The notes below the pieces were generated by a model. The model saw only the letters and a list, made by a program, of their open reading frames with translations, ran no database searches and was not told the DNA's origin. A DNA stretch of 37,200 nt from a bacterium (GTDB taxonomy: Bacteria > Arandabacterota > Arandabacteria > Arandabacterales > Arandabacteraceae): contig JALGZP010000025.1 of the NCBI GenBank assembly GCA_025774845.1, forward strand, positions 1-37,200, given 5' to 3'. Position numbers and translations under genes: made by a program. Of this stretch, positions 1 through 9,180 are shown piece after piece. Every line of letters starts with the position of its first letter. Position 1 is the first letter of the stretch.

Positions 1-1
1 G

Positions 2-1942
2 TATCAAGTTGGTGCTTTGCTTTGTGTGTTTGCGCTCGTGGCAGCCGGCATGAGCGGCACCACCCTGGCCCAACCCATACCGACGACGATCTACGACATC
101 CAGAGTGGTGCCGGTGGTTTTGTTGCCGGCGTGGACACCGTCTTAGTCGATAGTGTCGTGGTCACAGCGGTGGATTATAAAGCCACTACCTATGGCTTCC
201 ATGCCCAGGAACTCGACGGCGGCCCGTGGAGTGGTATCCTTTGTTACCTCGATAGCGACTACCCGACGGTAAACCCGGGCGATCTCGTCACCGTATACGG
301 TGAGTACGACGAGTACAACAACCACTCCGAGATCGAGTGCAGGGGTCTCCCCGTCGTCATCATCGAGGCCGGCTACGGGATGCCCGATTGTGAGCTCCTG
401 AGTTGCAAGGATCTGAGTTACTATCAGGAGCCGGATTCGAATTGGGCCGAGCAGTGGGAAGGCGTGTGGATCTGCGTCGATACGGTACAGGTCGCGGCAC
501 ATGGCGACTACGGCGAGTGGACGGTCGTGGAGTTTGCCAGCCGTCATACGCACCCTGCAGACAGCGTGTGGTATCCTCCCGACGACAGCCTCCGCATTGA
601 TGAGAAACTGATCGATCCCACGATGGGCCAGCCTCCACTTGGCGACAGCCTTTTGACCATAAGTGGAGTCTACGCCGAGGAATGGGGCAACTACAGGCTG
701 TGGCCGAGGGGTACCCAGGACCTTGAGTTCATGGGACCGGCGCCGGGGCCGAATCTTGTGTTGGCCTTCGCGACTTCGGATACGACCGTGCGCGCAGTCT
801 TCGATCAGGATCTCAACAAGGTGAGTTGTGAGGACGAGACCAACTACGCCTTTGACAGCGGCAATACGGTAGCGCTTGCTACTCGTAACGCCAGCAACAT
901 CAAGGCTGTGGATATCGAAACCGGGTTGCCGATGCCGAATATGCTCGACAGTCTGACGGCCACCGGCATTTATTCGCTTGATGGCTATCCAATGGCCGAG
1001 GCCCAGAAGTGGGGATACATCGGTGGCGTGGCGCCGGTCGCAAGTGTCCAGCTGCCCGCATACCCGGGTACCGACTCATCTCAGTGGGAGAGCCAGCAGG
1101 TTACGATCACGGGTGTGGTTACGTGTGACGATGATGCCTTCGGCGGCCCCTTCTTCATGCAGGACGCCCCGGGTGCCTGGAACGGCATCTACATATATTA
1201 CCCGGCGAACTACTTCAGTCTCTGGGACAGTGTGACGATCTCAGGCATAGTTGATGAGTATTATGGTCTTACGGAGCTCACATCGCTCGACTATGCTGTG
1301 TTGCACGGGAATACTCCAAAGCCCAGCTGGGTGACCAAGGTAACACCGGCCCAGCTTCAGGATTCGGTGTTCGCTGAATCGTATGAGGGCGTATATGTCA
1401 CGATGGACTCGGTTGAAGTCTACAGCTATCTCCTCTTCAATGGCGAGTTCACGGTCGGTACGGGTACGGACACAGTCATGGTGGGGGATTTCGTGAACGA
1501 TGTTCCCCCGGATCCACCCAACTATGACTATCCGGGCCTCGCAAGTATTATCAACATCACAGGATGCATGAGATACCACTTCGAGCACCAGATCGAGCCC
1601 CGGGACCAGGCCGACATAGTTGTTGTTACTGCGTGTCCGGCCGGGGTCAAGGCAAAGGATCTCGCGGTACCGTATCTCCATCAGAATGCTCCTAATCCGT
1701 TTGCCTCCGAGACGATGATAAGGTTCAGCCTTCCTTCCAAGATGGCAGCGAGGGTGGCCGTTTATGATGTCTCAGGCAGACTGGTGAAAGTCGTGGCTGA
1801 CGGTGTCATGGATGCGGGTGAAAACCGTGTCAACTGGAACGGCAAAGACACCCACGGTGCCCAGGTAAGTCCGGGCATCTACTTCTACAGTCTGACGACA
1901 CCGAAGCGTGTACTGCAAAACAAGATGGTCCGGCTGAGATAG
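2..1942 (+). CDS. Secreted multidomain protein with C-terminal FlgD/T9SS-type tail (5' partial)
   Basis: The frame is open from base 2, and the first possible start (TTG at 17) falls inside a hydrophobic signal sequence ending near TTLAQ, so the true start probably lies just before the window. After the signal come four regions that look like OB-fold/YhcR-type or DUF5689-like beta modules (about residues 40-125, 135-235, 345-435 and 440-540), with recurrent G-D-x-V-T-V-x-G and D-S-V-T-I-S-G strands. An SbsA-like Ig segment lies near 243-340. The last 90 residues are a FlgD-Ig/T9SS type A sorting module: a PNPF start, YDVSGRLVK, then SPGIYFYSL and a basic end. The protein is probably exported and attached at the cell surface. 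No catalytic motif was recognised, so the function is unknown. Domain names are from pattern recognition, not a search. Confidence 0.8.
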   Translation, partial: YQVGALLCVFALVAAGMSGTTLAQPIPTTIYDIQSGAGGFVAGVDTVLVDSVVVTAVDYKATTYGFHAQELDGGPWSGILCYLDSDYPTVNPGDLVTVYGEYDEYNNHSEIECRGLPVVIIEAGYGMPDCELLSCKDLSYYQEPDSNWAEQWEGVWICVDTVQVAAHGDYGEWTVVEFASRHTHPADSVWYPPDDSLRIDEKLIDPTMGQPPLGDSLLTISGVYAEEWGNYRLWPRGTQDLEFMGPAPGPNLVLAFATSDTTVRAVFDQDLNKVSCEDETNYAFDSGNTVALATRNASNIKAVDIETGLPMPNMLDSLTATGIYSLDGYPMAEAQKWGYIGGVAPVASVQLPAYPGTDSSQWESQQVTITGVVTCDDDAFGGPFFMQDAPGAWNGIYIYYPANYFSLWDSVTISGIVDEYYGLTELTSLDYAVLHGNTPKPSWVTKVTPAQLQDSVFAESYEGVYVTMDSVEVYSYLLFNGEFTVGTGTDTVMVGDFVNDVPPDPPNYDYPGLASIINITGCMRYHFEHQIEPRDQADIVVVTACPAGVKAKDLAVPYLHQNAPNPFASETMIRFSLPSKMAARVAVYDVSGRLVKVVADGVMDAGENRVNWNGKDTHGAQVSPGIYFYSLTTPKRVLQNKMVRLR

Positions 1943-1966
1943 CCTGACCTCTGAGTAGATTTAAGG

Positions 1967-2001
1967 AAGAGGGAAAGCCTTTCTTAGGCTTTCCCTCTTT
2001 T
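1967..2001 (+). terminator. Rho-independent terminator
   Basis: A perfect 14-bp stem (1967-1980 pairing with 1986-1999) with a 5-base loop TTCTT is followed by TTTCTTTT. It lies 25 bases after the stop of the secreted protein and closes that transcript before the sppA promoter. Confidence 0.93.
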
Positions 2002-2024
2002 CTTTTGCTGCCGGACTTTCGATT

Positions 2025-2052
2025 TTGACAACCCTCCCCCCTGTGCTAAGAT
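2025..2052 (+). promoter_or_regulatory. Sigma70-like promoter of sppA
   Basis: TTGACA (2025-2030), a 16-base spacer and TAAGAT (2047-2052) lie just after the terminator. A strong ribosome binding site AGAGGAGG (2077-2084) follows, nine bases before the ATG at 2094. Confidence 0.75.
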
Positions 2053-2093
2053 CGCCTTGAATCTGTTATACCCACAAGAGGAGGTTCTTTATC

Positions 2094-4598
2094 ATGCGCA
2101 AAGTCTCGGTTGCGGTTCTCGTTTCCATGATCACGCTGGTCTTACTCGCGGGAGAGGCGGCCTGTGTGGCATTTGCGGCACAGTCACCGATTTACTCCTT
2201 CTTCGGCGGCGCAAGGGGCAGGCTGCCGCTTGAGACCCCGGCTACCACGGACGACCCGCTTGCTGTCTGGGTAAACCCGGCAGCGCTCGCGACGGGTAAA
2301 GCGGGCGGCTTTGCCTATTTCCACACGTTCAGCGATTCCACGATCTCAGGGGATGACGGGCTTGCAATCTCACTGGGAAGTCTGGCCTTCGGGGCTGAAT
2401 TCATAAGCGCCGGGCTCATGACGGATAGATACGAAACCAACAGGTACACCATCGCATCCGGTCAGCGTCTCTACAAGGGGATCTACCTCGGAAGTTCGTA
2501 CTCATGGCATTCATCCGAGCTGTGCGGTCTTGATAAGACATCAACATGGACTGTCGGTGCGCTTGTAAGGCCCCACCGCAAGGTCTCCCTGGGACTGGTC
2601 GCCCGTGATCTCAATAGTCCGTCCTACCTTGGGACCAAGTTCAAGCCGATTTTCGAGGCCTCTGCAGGTGTCCGGCCCTTGAGCGACAGGTTGACCCTGT
2701 TTGCGACCTACCTTGCGAGGGAAAGGGAATTGGAAGCCACCGCACATGCGACCCAGCCCCAGTCGTTTTTCTCCTACTGGCAGCCTGCCGACGGGATTGT
2801 CCTCAGAGCCGGGGGTGATGAGGATGAGAACCTCAGCGCATCGCTCGCGATACGCCTGGGAGTGGATGGAATCGGCTCTGTTTTCACAAGGATCAAGGGT
2901 AAGAACGGCGGAGATGACAAAACCCAGGGCGCCGCCTACTTCACGGCCGGGCCTTACTGGCATGAAAGCGTGCTCATGCCTGTGAGGGGCTATCTCGAAA
3001 TCGACTTAAGCGGGGTGATCGGGGAATCGAGACCCCCATTCAGCCTTTTCGGTGGTGGTCCCCGCTACACGCTGAGAGAACTCCTGGACAGGATCGAGTA
3101 TGCCAAAAGCGCGCGTGATGTCAAAGCCATCGTTCTGAAATGCGGTGGCGTCTCGGCCAACTACGCCATCTACGACGAGCTGCGTCAGGCCCTGATCGAC
3201 TTCAGAAAGTCCGGTAAGCAGGTGATTGCCTATGTTGAGGACGCCGGAAACAGTCTTTACTATCTGCTGACCGCTACTGACTATATCATCCTCACACCCA
3301 ATGGCGGCATCCAGCTTACAGGTTTCAAATTGGAGGCCCATTTCGTGAGAGGCACACTTGAGAAGCTGGGTATGAAGGCTCACTACGCACGGGTTGGGAA
3401 ATACAAGTCCGCCGCGGAGCAGCTGACCGAGGACAGGCTTAGCGAACCAGGCAGGGAAGCCCTCAACGCCGTTATCGATGACAGGTATGATAAGTTTGTC
3501 GGGGACATCGCTTCCGGACGCGGAAAGACACCCGGCGAGGTCAGAGACATCATAAATCGCGGTCCGTACCTGCCGGGTGATGCCGTCAGGGAGGGTCTTG
3601 TCGATACGCTGGCTTACTGGGACGAGGTTCCGGACATCGTAACAGCTCTGACAGGGAGGGCGATGGAAGGTCTCCCGTATGGTCGATTCGCCAAGCGGAC
3701 GCCGCCGCGTACCCACTGGGATGAGGCCCCCAGGATCGGTATCGTCTATGGAGTAGGAAGCATCCTTAGCGGCAGGAACAGAAACAACATGCTGGTGGGT
3801 GACGTCATGGGTTCGGAGACCATATCCGAAGCCTTCAAGCAGTTACGGGATGATGAGTCCATCAAGGCCGTGGTCTTCCGTGTCGACAGTCCCGGGGGCG
3901 AAATGACGGCTTCGGACCAGATACGACGGGCGGTCGAACTCACGGCCAAGGAGAAACCTGTAATAGTCTCGATGGGAGGCGTGGCAGGGTCAGGCGGATA
4001 TCATGTTTCGTGCGACGGCACCATGATTCTGGCCGACGATGCCACAATCACCGGTTCCATCGGTGTGTTCGGACTCTGGTTTCACACGCGAGGGCTCTTT
4101 GAGAAGATCGGTATCAATAAGGACATCTTCCTTCGGGGCGAGCACGCAGACATCATGCCTACATGGCGTGATGTAACAGACGAGGACGTGGAGCTGATCC
4201 AGTTCTACGTCGACAAGTACTATGACAAGTTCATTGCGGACGTGGCAAAGGGAAGAGGAATGGGTGTAGACGAGGTCCACGCCGTGGCCCAGGGAAGGAT
4301 ATGGTCGGGTAAGGATGCCGAGGAGATCGGTCTTGTCGATAAGGTCGGGGGCCTGAGAGAGGCAATAAGACTGGCAAAGCGAGAAGCCGGTATCCCCGAG
4401 CGGGAGACGGTCGACTTTACGGTGCTACCCACTACGGGCGGTTTCTTCGAAAACATGATGTCATCGATGGCAGCCAGGGTGACCGGTGACGTCCGTATCC
4501 CGGAGCCTCTACTGAACACCCTGGAGGATGCAGCGTACCTTGAGGTTTTCGATCAGCCGTATCTCTATCTCATGCCCTACAGGATCGAGGAAGAATAG
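2094..4598 (+). CDS. sppA: Signal peptide peptidase SppA, 67K type, with N-terminal barrel-like domain
   Basis: SppA is a Ser/Lys membrane protease that degrades leftover signal peptides. Residues 1-29 are a signal peptide or anchor. Residues about 30-290 look like an outer-membrane barrel of the PorV/FadL kind (WVNPAALA near 59-66, alternating beta strands such as GIYLGSSYSWHSS). Residues about 297-520 and 545-800 are the two tandem S49 domains of 67K SppA. The general-base Lys is K438 in GKYKSAAE. The nucleophile is S633 in GVAGSGGYHVS, with the DSPGG turn at 598-602. Both catalytic residues are present, so the enzyme looks active. At 834 residues it is about 200 longer than E. coli SppA (618), which the barrel-like region accounts for. 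It has its own promoter and converges on the M42 peptidase gene with 2 bases between stop codons. Confidence 0.92.
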   Translation: MRKVSVAVLVSMITLVLLAGEAACVAFAAQSPIYSFFGGARGRLPLETPATTDDPLAVWVNPAALATGKAGGFAYFHTFSDSTISGDDGLAISLGSLAFGAEFISAGLMTDRYETNRYTIASGQRLYKGIYLGSSYSWHSSELCGLDKTSTWTVGALVRPHRKVSLGLVARDLNSPSYLGTKFKPIFEASAGVRPLSDRLTLFATYLARERELEATAHATQPQSFFSYWQPADGIVLRAGGDEDENLSASLAIRLGVDGIGSVFTRIKGKNGGDDKTQGAAYFTAGPYWHESVLMPVRGYLEIDLSGVIGESRPPFSLFGGGPRYTLRELLDRIEYAKSARDVKAIVLKCGGVSANYAIYDELRQALIDFRKSGKQVIAYVEDAGNSLYYLLTATDYIILTPNGGIQLTGFKLEAHFVRGTLEKLGMKAHYARVGKYKSAAEQLTEDRLSEPGREALNAVIDDRYDKFVGDIASGRGKTPGEVRDIINRGPYLPGDAVREGLVDTLAYWDEVPDIVTALTGRAMEGLPYGRFAKRTPPRTHWDEAPRIGIVYGVGSILSGRNRNNMLVGDVMGSETISEAFKQLRDDESIKAVVFRVDSPGGEMTASDQIRRAVELTAKEKPVIVSMGGVAGSGGYHVSCDGTMILADDATITGSIGVFGLWFHTRGLFEKIGINKDIFLRGEHADIMPTWRDVTDEDVELIQFYVDKYYDKFIADVAKGRGMGVDEVHAVAQGRIWSGKDAEEIGLVDKVGGLREAIRLAKREAGIPERETVDFTVLPTTGGFFENMMSSMAARVTGDVRIPEPLLNTLEDAAYLEVFDQPYLYLMPYRIEEE

Positions 4599-4600
4599 CC

Positions 4601-5665
4601 TTATCGTTTGAAATCGACCTTCGCAGTCAGCTCGGTCGCGAAGGCTGCCATAAGTCTCGCACATTGTTCCAGATCACCCAGATGGATCACCTCTACCGGC
4701 GTATGCATGTACCTGTTGGGTACACTTACGAGCCCGCAGGCCACGCCGCCTCGAGACTTAAACGCGGCATCGGCGTCCGTCCCCGTCCAGCTCGGTGAAG
4801 CGCAAGGCTGAAACGGGATCTTATTCTTGCGTGCCACCCGCTTGAGCATCTCCTCCACCGCGGGGCTTACCGATGATCCCTTGTCTATGATCGGTCCCTC
4901 ACCGAGCTTGATCTCGCCGTACTTCTCCTTTGACACCGCCGGCGTGTCCGTGGCATTACCGACATCCACCGCGATCACCACATCCGGTTTGATACTGAAG
5001 GCACTGGTGGCTGCACCTGCAAAAGAGATCTCCTCCTGAACCGATGCCACACCGTATACCGCCGCCTTGAGACGCTTTTTCTTCGATAGCATTTTGAGTG
5101 CCTCCGCAACGGCAAACGCACCCATCTTGTCATCGAAACCCCTGGCCACTGCAAACTTACCCGAGAGCATCTCGAACTCGCAGTCAAAGACGATAGGGTC
5201 GCCGATGGCAACACGTTTGAGGGCTTCCTTCTTGTTCTTGGCACCGATGTCGACCCAGAGATCGTGCATCTTAACCGACTTCTTCTCGTCATCCTTGTCC
5301 ATCATGTGAATTGCTATTCGGCCGACGACACCCTTGACGGGGCCCTTGGCCGTGCTGATGATCACGCGTTTGGCAGGCACGATGTTGGGATCGATCCCGC
5401 CGATGGCGCCGAAGTAGATGAAGCCATGATCGTTGACGTATCTGACCATGAAACCGATCTCGTCACAGTGCCCGATCAGCATCACGCGTGGATTACCACG
5501 CTCGTTGACGATACCGATTGAATTACCCTGCACATCCGACTCCACCCTGTCGGCAAACTCCGATACGTACTCGCGCCACACCTCCTGCGCCGGACGCTCA
5601 AAACCCGAAGGACTCGGAGTGTCTACAAACCGCTTGAGGAAATCCAGAGATTTCTCCTGTAACAT
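4601..5665 (-). CDS. M42 family glutamyl/deblocking aminopeptidase
   Basis: This is a cytosolic dinuclear-metal aminopeptidase of the M42 (FrvX/PepA-like tetrahedral) family, which removes N-terminal residues from peptides. All metal and catalytic positions can be placed: H66 in IGHCDEIG, bridging D178 in RGFDDK, catalytic E211 and ligand E212 in VQEEI, D234 in AVDVG, and H321 in YMHTPVEV. The length of 354 is normal for the family. The start ATG at 5665 is preceded by AGGAGGT. It lies 10 bases after the stop of the GAF-GAF-PP2C gene on the same strand, so the two are probably co-transcribed. Which substrate class it prefers cannot be told from sequence. Confidence 0.93.
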   Translation of the reverse strand: MLQEKSLDFLKRFVDTPSPSGFERPAQEVWREYVSEFADRVESDVQGNSIGIVNERGNPRVMLIGHCDEIGFMVRYVNDHGFIYFGAIGGIDPNIVPAKRVIISTAKGPVKGVVGRIAIHMMDKDDEKKSVKMHDLWVDIGAKNKKEALKRVAIGDPIVFDCEFEMLSGKFAVARGFDDKMGAFAVAEALKMLSKKKRLKAAVYGVASVQEEISFAGAATSAFSIKPDVVIAVDVGNATDTPAVSKEKYGEIKLGEGPIIDKGSSVSPAVEEMLKRVARKNKIPFQPCASPSWTGTDADAAFKSRGGVACGLVSVPNRYMHTPVEVIHLGDLEQCARLMAAFATELTAKVDFKR

Positions 5666-5675
5666 CTGTTACCTC

Positions 5676-7403
5676 CTATCGCACTTTTATAACAAGAAGT
5701 GTGAAGTCATCGATCAGCTTCCCGTCTGCGAAGTTCACGATGTCATGGTATATCCGTTTTACGATATCGGAACATGGAAGATCAATCACAGACTGTCCAA
5801 GTTCTATGAGACGTTCCTCGCCGAATGCTTCGCCTTGCCTGTCCATCGCCTCGGTCAGCCCGTCGGTGAAGAAGAGAATCAGATCCCCTTGCTCAAGATG
5901 GAGCCGTTCCTCGCCGTAGTGGAGATCCTCCACCGCCCCGAGCAACATCCCCCCTTTGGTCAGCCGCTTTACGCCGCCTCTGCCGATAACCATCGGGTAG
6001 AAGTGACCTGCGTTTGAGTAGGTCAGGACCCTGGCATCAGCGTCAAGGACGCCGTAGCATGCCGTGACACACCGCTCGGGTTCGACACTTTCCCACATCA
6101 ACCTGTTGACCTTGGACATGATCGTGGTAATCGCATAGTTGTTTCTGATCTCCGCAAGGAGACTGGCCCTGAAGGCCGCCATCACCAGGGATGCGGGAAT
6201 TCCCTTCCCGAAAACATCTGCTATCACGATACCCCACTGGCCGGCAGCAACGTCAATCACATCATAATAGTCACCGCTCACCTCTTCAGACGGGAGATTC
6301 ATCGCACTGAGATCATATCCCGGGATTTCAGGCAGAGCAGCGGGCAGGAAAGTCTTCTGAATCCGCCTTGCCAGTTCTATCTCACCTTCAAGCCTGCGTT
6401 TCTCGAGGATTTCAAGATGGAGTTTGGCCCGCTCTATTGTAAGTGCAGCCTGCGACCCGAATGTATTGAGGAGGTAGAGGGCCTCTTCATCGAAAGCCTC
6501 CAGATCATCACTCTCGAGATTGAGGACCCCGACAATCTTGCCCGCAGCAACCAGCGGAACAACGATTTCAGACCGGGTCTCGTCTCTCGCGTTCAGGTAC
6601 CTGGTGTCTTTCGAGACATCATCGATTATAACCGGCTCAACGTTCTTCGCGACCCAGCCGACGACGCCCTTTCCGAACTTGAGCTCCACCCTGCTTTCCA
6701 TGTCCGGATCATAACCCCGCACCGTGAGGGCCATGATATCCGTCGTCTCAGGATCAACAAGATAGATCCCGGCTGCATTGAAGTCGACGAGTTTCCTTAA
6801 GGAGTTGAGTATAAGGACCAGCACCTCGTTAAGATCCAGGGATGAGCTTATTCTGCCACCGACCTCGTAGAGCAGCTCACGCTCCTTGATCTCGCGTGTC
6901 ACCCTGCCATAGAGCCTTGCATTATCAAGTGCGATGGCGATCTGCTCCGAAAGCGCCATCAGCATCTCTCTGTCACGAGCGGTGAAATCCCCCTTTTGCT
7001 TGTTTATCGCTTCAAGGGCACCGATGACCTCACCACCCCGCATCAGAGGCACGGCAAGAGCGTTCTGCTTCTTGACCTTAAAGGCCCTGTCTATCGCATC
7101 TTCATATTCCGAAACCTGCCCGGGATCGTTGAGGACGAGCGGTTTCCGTGTCCGCACAACTTCGCCCATCACCCCCCGCGTCTCTTCGACAATGAGTCTT
7201 GAGATGTCGGGACTGCTGTTACCGAAGCCAAGCAGCACGTGGATCTTCTCACCCTTCTCCCCCAGCCGGCCCAGCGAACACGTCTCGCAGCCGACCGCGG
7301 CGATTATGAGATCATACACGAGTCCTACCAACGTACGCACATCAAGCGTGGAATTGAGGATCTTGCTCGCCTCGACAAGAAACTCCAGTGATGTCTTATC
7401 CAT
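5676..7403 (-). CDS. GAF-GAF-PP2C (RsbU/SpoIIE-type) serine phosphatase
   Basis: This is a cytosolic signalling phosphatase of the kind that dephosphorylates anti-sigma-factor antagonists in partner-switching systems. GAF domain 1 spans about residues 20-160 and GAF domain 2 about 175-325. A helical linker (EILEKRRLEGEIELARRIQ) leads into a PPM/SpoIIE domain at about 350-575. Metal-binding acidic motifs are intact: SGDYYD (D378), ADVFGKG (D396), FFTDGLTEA and the terminal DDFTLLV. No transmembrane segment is seen, so the signal is presumably a small molecule or redox state sensed by the GAF domains. No anti-sigma kinase or STAS partner is encoded nearby, so the target is unknown. It is the first gene of a pair with the M42 peptidase. 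Confidence 0.92.
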   Translation of the reverse strand: MDKTSLEFLVEASKILNSTLDVRTLVGLVYDLIIAAVGCETCSLGRLGEKGEKIHVLLGFGNSSPDISRLIVEETRGVMGEVVRTRKPLVLNDPGQVSEYEDAIDRAFKVKKQNALAVPLMRGGEVIGALEAINKQKGDFTARDREMLMALSEQIAIALDNARLYGRVTREIKERELLYEVGGRISSSLDLNEVLVLILNSLRKLVDFNAAGIYLVDPETTDIMALTVRGYDPDMESRVELKFGKGVVGWVAKNVEPVIIDDVSKDTRYLNARDETRSEIVVPLVAAGKIVGVLNLESDDLEAFDEEALYLLNTFGSQAALTIERAKLHLEILEKRRLEGEIELARRIQKTFLPAALPEIPGYDLSAMNLPSEEVSGDYYDVIDVAAGQWGIVIADVFGKGIPASLVMAAFRASLLAEIRNNYAITTIMSKVNRLMWESVEPERCVTACYGVLDADARVLTYSNAGHFYPMVIGRGGVKRLTKGGMLLGAVEDLHYGEERLHLEQGDLILFFTDGLTEAMDRQGEAFGEERLIELGQSVIDLPCSDIVKRIYHDIVNFADGKLIDDFTLLVIKVR

Positions 7404-7543
7404 ACTGTTATCCTGACGGGTAGGTTCTCAGTCTTCCCCGTGCGTCCTTCCCCAGGTAATAGAATCTATATATGGTGCATAAAATCGTGCTGAGTGTCAA
7501 TCAATCAAGTAGCCAGTTGGGTTATCAGCACCGATCATGAAGA
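7404..7543. other. Intergenic region upstream of the PP2C gene
   Basis: This AT-richer stretch presumably carries the PP2C promoter. On the minus strand a TTGACA and a TATATA/TATAGA box are present, but their spacing (about 22 bases) is not canonical, so I do not call a promoter. No ORF is supported. Confidence 0.4.
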
Positions 7544-7569
7544 AAGGGGATACCCAGGGGTATCCCCTT
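7544..7569 (-). terminator. Terminator of citrate synthase gene
   Basis: Arms 7544-7554 and 7559-7569 form an 11-bp perfect stem (AAGGGGATACC/GGTATCCCCTT) with a 4-base loop. Read on the minus strand it is followed by TCTTCAT. It sits about 30 bases beyond the citrate synthase stop. Confidence 0.8.
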
Positions 7570-7600
7570 CTCACAGTAACGTCATCCGGGTGAATGACTA

Positions 7601-8905
7601 TTACTTTATGCCTGCGGCATCCTCAAGCATCTTAGTCGTAACCGACTTGGGCCGCTCGATGGGATAGCCAAGCGCACGATCCCATATAATGTTCGAGGCA
7701 ACGCCGAGTGCACGGCCGATACCGAAGAGCACGGTGTAGAACTCATACTCCTTCAAACCGTAGTACCACTGGATCACTCCCGACTGGGCATCAACGTTCG
7801 GCCACGGGTTCTTAGCCTTACCCTGCTTCTCAAGAATCGGCGGCACTACCTTGTAGAGCACGTCGACATACTTGAAAATGGGATCGTCGGGCAGGTGCTT
7901 GAGACAGAACTCACGCTGTGCCTGGTAGCGCGGATCGGTCTTCCTTAAGACCGCATGTCCAAAACCAGGCACAACGCCTCCGGACTCAAGCGTATCCCAC
8001 ACGAACTTCTTCATCTCTTCTTCGGTTGGGATCTTGCCGCCCATCTGGTCCATCACACCCTGGATCCAGCGAAGCACCATTTCGTTGGCCAGACCGTGGA
8101 GCGGTCCAGCCAAGCCGTTTACCAGACCCGAGATTGCGTAGTACATATCGGATAAGGCGCTCGCGATGACATGGCCGGTATGGGCGCTTACATTTCCGCT
8201 CTCGTGATCGCTATGCAGGATGAAGTAAAGCCTTGCCACATCATCGTAAGGCTTGTCGATCCCCATCATGTGCGCGAAATTGCCGCCCATATCAAGATTG
8301 GGGTCGGGATCGATGATGTTGCCGTCCTTATACTTCCATCGGTAGATGAATGCCGCTATCTGGGGTAGCTTGGCCCAAAGGTTCAGGGCATCCTCAAGGG
8401 TCGGCTCCCAATATTCCATCTTGCTGATGCCTTCATGGTATTTCTTCACAAACACGGACTCACGCTGCATGGCCACAATCGCCGCAGAGAACATCGCCAT
8501 GGGGTGGGAGTCTTTCGGCATGGCTCTCAGCATGTCAAAGACATACTCGGGTGTCTTTGAGCGCTTCTTGAATTCTTCAACGACTTCCTTGGTTTCCTCT
8601 TCTGTCGGGATGTCACCCGTCAGAAGAAGCCATAGAAAGCTCTCAACAGTGGGCATGTCACGGCCGGGCACCTTCTGCAACGCCGCCAGGGTCTCCGGGA
8701 TCGTGTAGCCACGAAAACGGATTCCTTCATTAGGATCCAGGTAAGAGATATCGGTGACCAGGCACTTCACACCGCGGACACCTCCGATAGCCTGGGCTAT
8801 CGTGACATCCGAGAGTTTGACATCTCCGTACTCCTTCAGCAGCTTAGTAGTACGCGGACGGTGCGCCTCGATCTTCTCCTTCAACTTCGACTTCAGCTTG
8901 GACAT
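7601..8905 (-). CDS. gltA: Citrate synthase, eukaryotic (mitochondrial)-like type
   Basis: It condenses oxaloacetate and acetyl-CoA to citrate at the entry of the TCA cycle in the cytosol. The sequence follows the mitochondrial pattern, not the hexameric E. coli form: LHSDHESGNVSAHT at 230-243, catalytic H270 in GPLHGLANEM, H317 in VPGFGHAVLR and D372 in PWPNVDAQSG. These correspond to pig His274, His320 and Asp375. The length of 434 fits that type. The start ATG at 8905 has GAGGAGGTG six bases upstream. It is a single-gene unit with its own promoter (8985-9014) and terminator (7544-7569). Eukaryote-like citrate synthases are known in Geobacter relatives and some other anaerobes. Whether this one also runs in the citrate-cleaving direction cannot be judged from sequence. 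Confidence 0.96.
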   Translation of the reverse strand: MSKLKSKLKEKIEAHRPRTTKLLKEYGDVKLSDVTIAQAIGGVRGVKCLVTDISYLDPNEGIRFRGYTIPETLAALQKVPGRDMPTVESFLWLLLTGDIPTEEETKEVVEEFKKRSKTPEYVFDMLRAMPKDSHPMAMFSAAIVAMQRESVFVKKYHEGISKMEYWEPTLEDALNLWAKLPQIAAFIYRWKYKDGNIIDPDPNLDMGGNFAHMMGIDKPYDDVARLYFILHSDHESGNVSAHTGHVIASALSDMYYAISGLVNGLAGPLHGLANEMVLRWIQGVMDQMGGKIPTEEEMKKFVWDTLESGGVVPGFGHAVLRKTDPRYQAQREFCLKHLPDDPIFKYVDVLYKVVPPILEKQGKAKNPWPNVDAQSGVIQWYYGLKEYEFYTVLFGIGRALGVASNIIWDRALGYPIERPKSVTTKMLEDAAGIK

Positions 8906-8984
8906 GACACCTCCTCACATCTGCGGTCTGTGATGCCGGCAAAGGGGAGTACCGTAAGTGGCACGGCACAACTGCGTACCCTCC

Positions 8985-9014
8985 CTTATACCCCGAATTT
9001 GCCCAAAAAGTCAA
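8985..9014 (-). promoter_or_regulatory. Promoter of citrate synthase gene
   Basis: On the minus strand TTGACT (9009-9014) is followed after 18 bases by TATAAG (8985-8990), giving a leader of about 70 bases. The -35 box is inside the loop side of a hairpin (arms 9001-9009 and 9019-9027, GCCCAAAAA/TTTTTGGGC), which could be an operator or a terminator for other transcripts. Confidence 0.6.
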
Positions 9015-9149
9015 GTGGTTTTTGGGCTTGAGCGTGTAAGGATTTGCTGCAAAAGGTAAGCAAATCGCTTTCGTTTCGGGGACCCCACAAGAGTACGTAA
9101 TTCCGGTGACACCATCCGCAGTCACGGCCGCGCCGGCCCCCGAAAGTGC

Positions 9150-9177
9150 TTGCTACATGGGTCTGACCTGCTAAGAT
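9150..9177 (+). promoter_or_regulatory. Possible promoter of the Cys-rich mini-protein
   Basis: TTGCTA (9150-9155), a 16-base spacer and TAAGAT (9172-9177) lie directly before the reading frame. If used, transcription would start near 9184. That would favour the internal ATG at 9202 as the translation start. Confidence 0.4.
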
Positions 9178-9180
9178 TAA

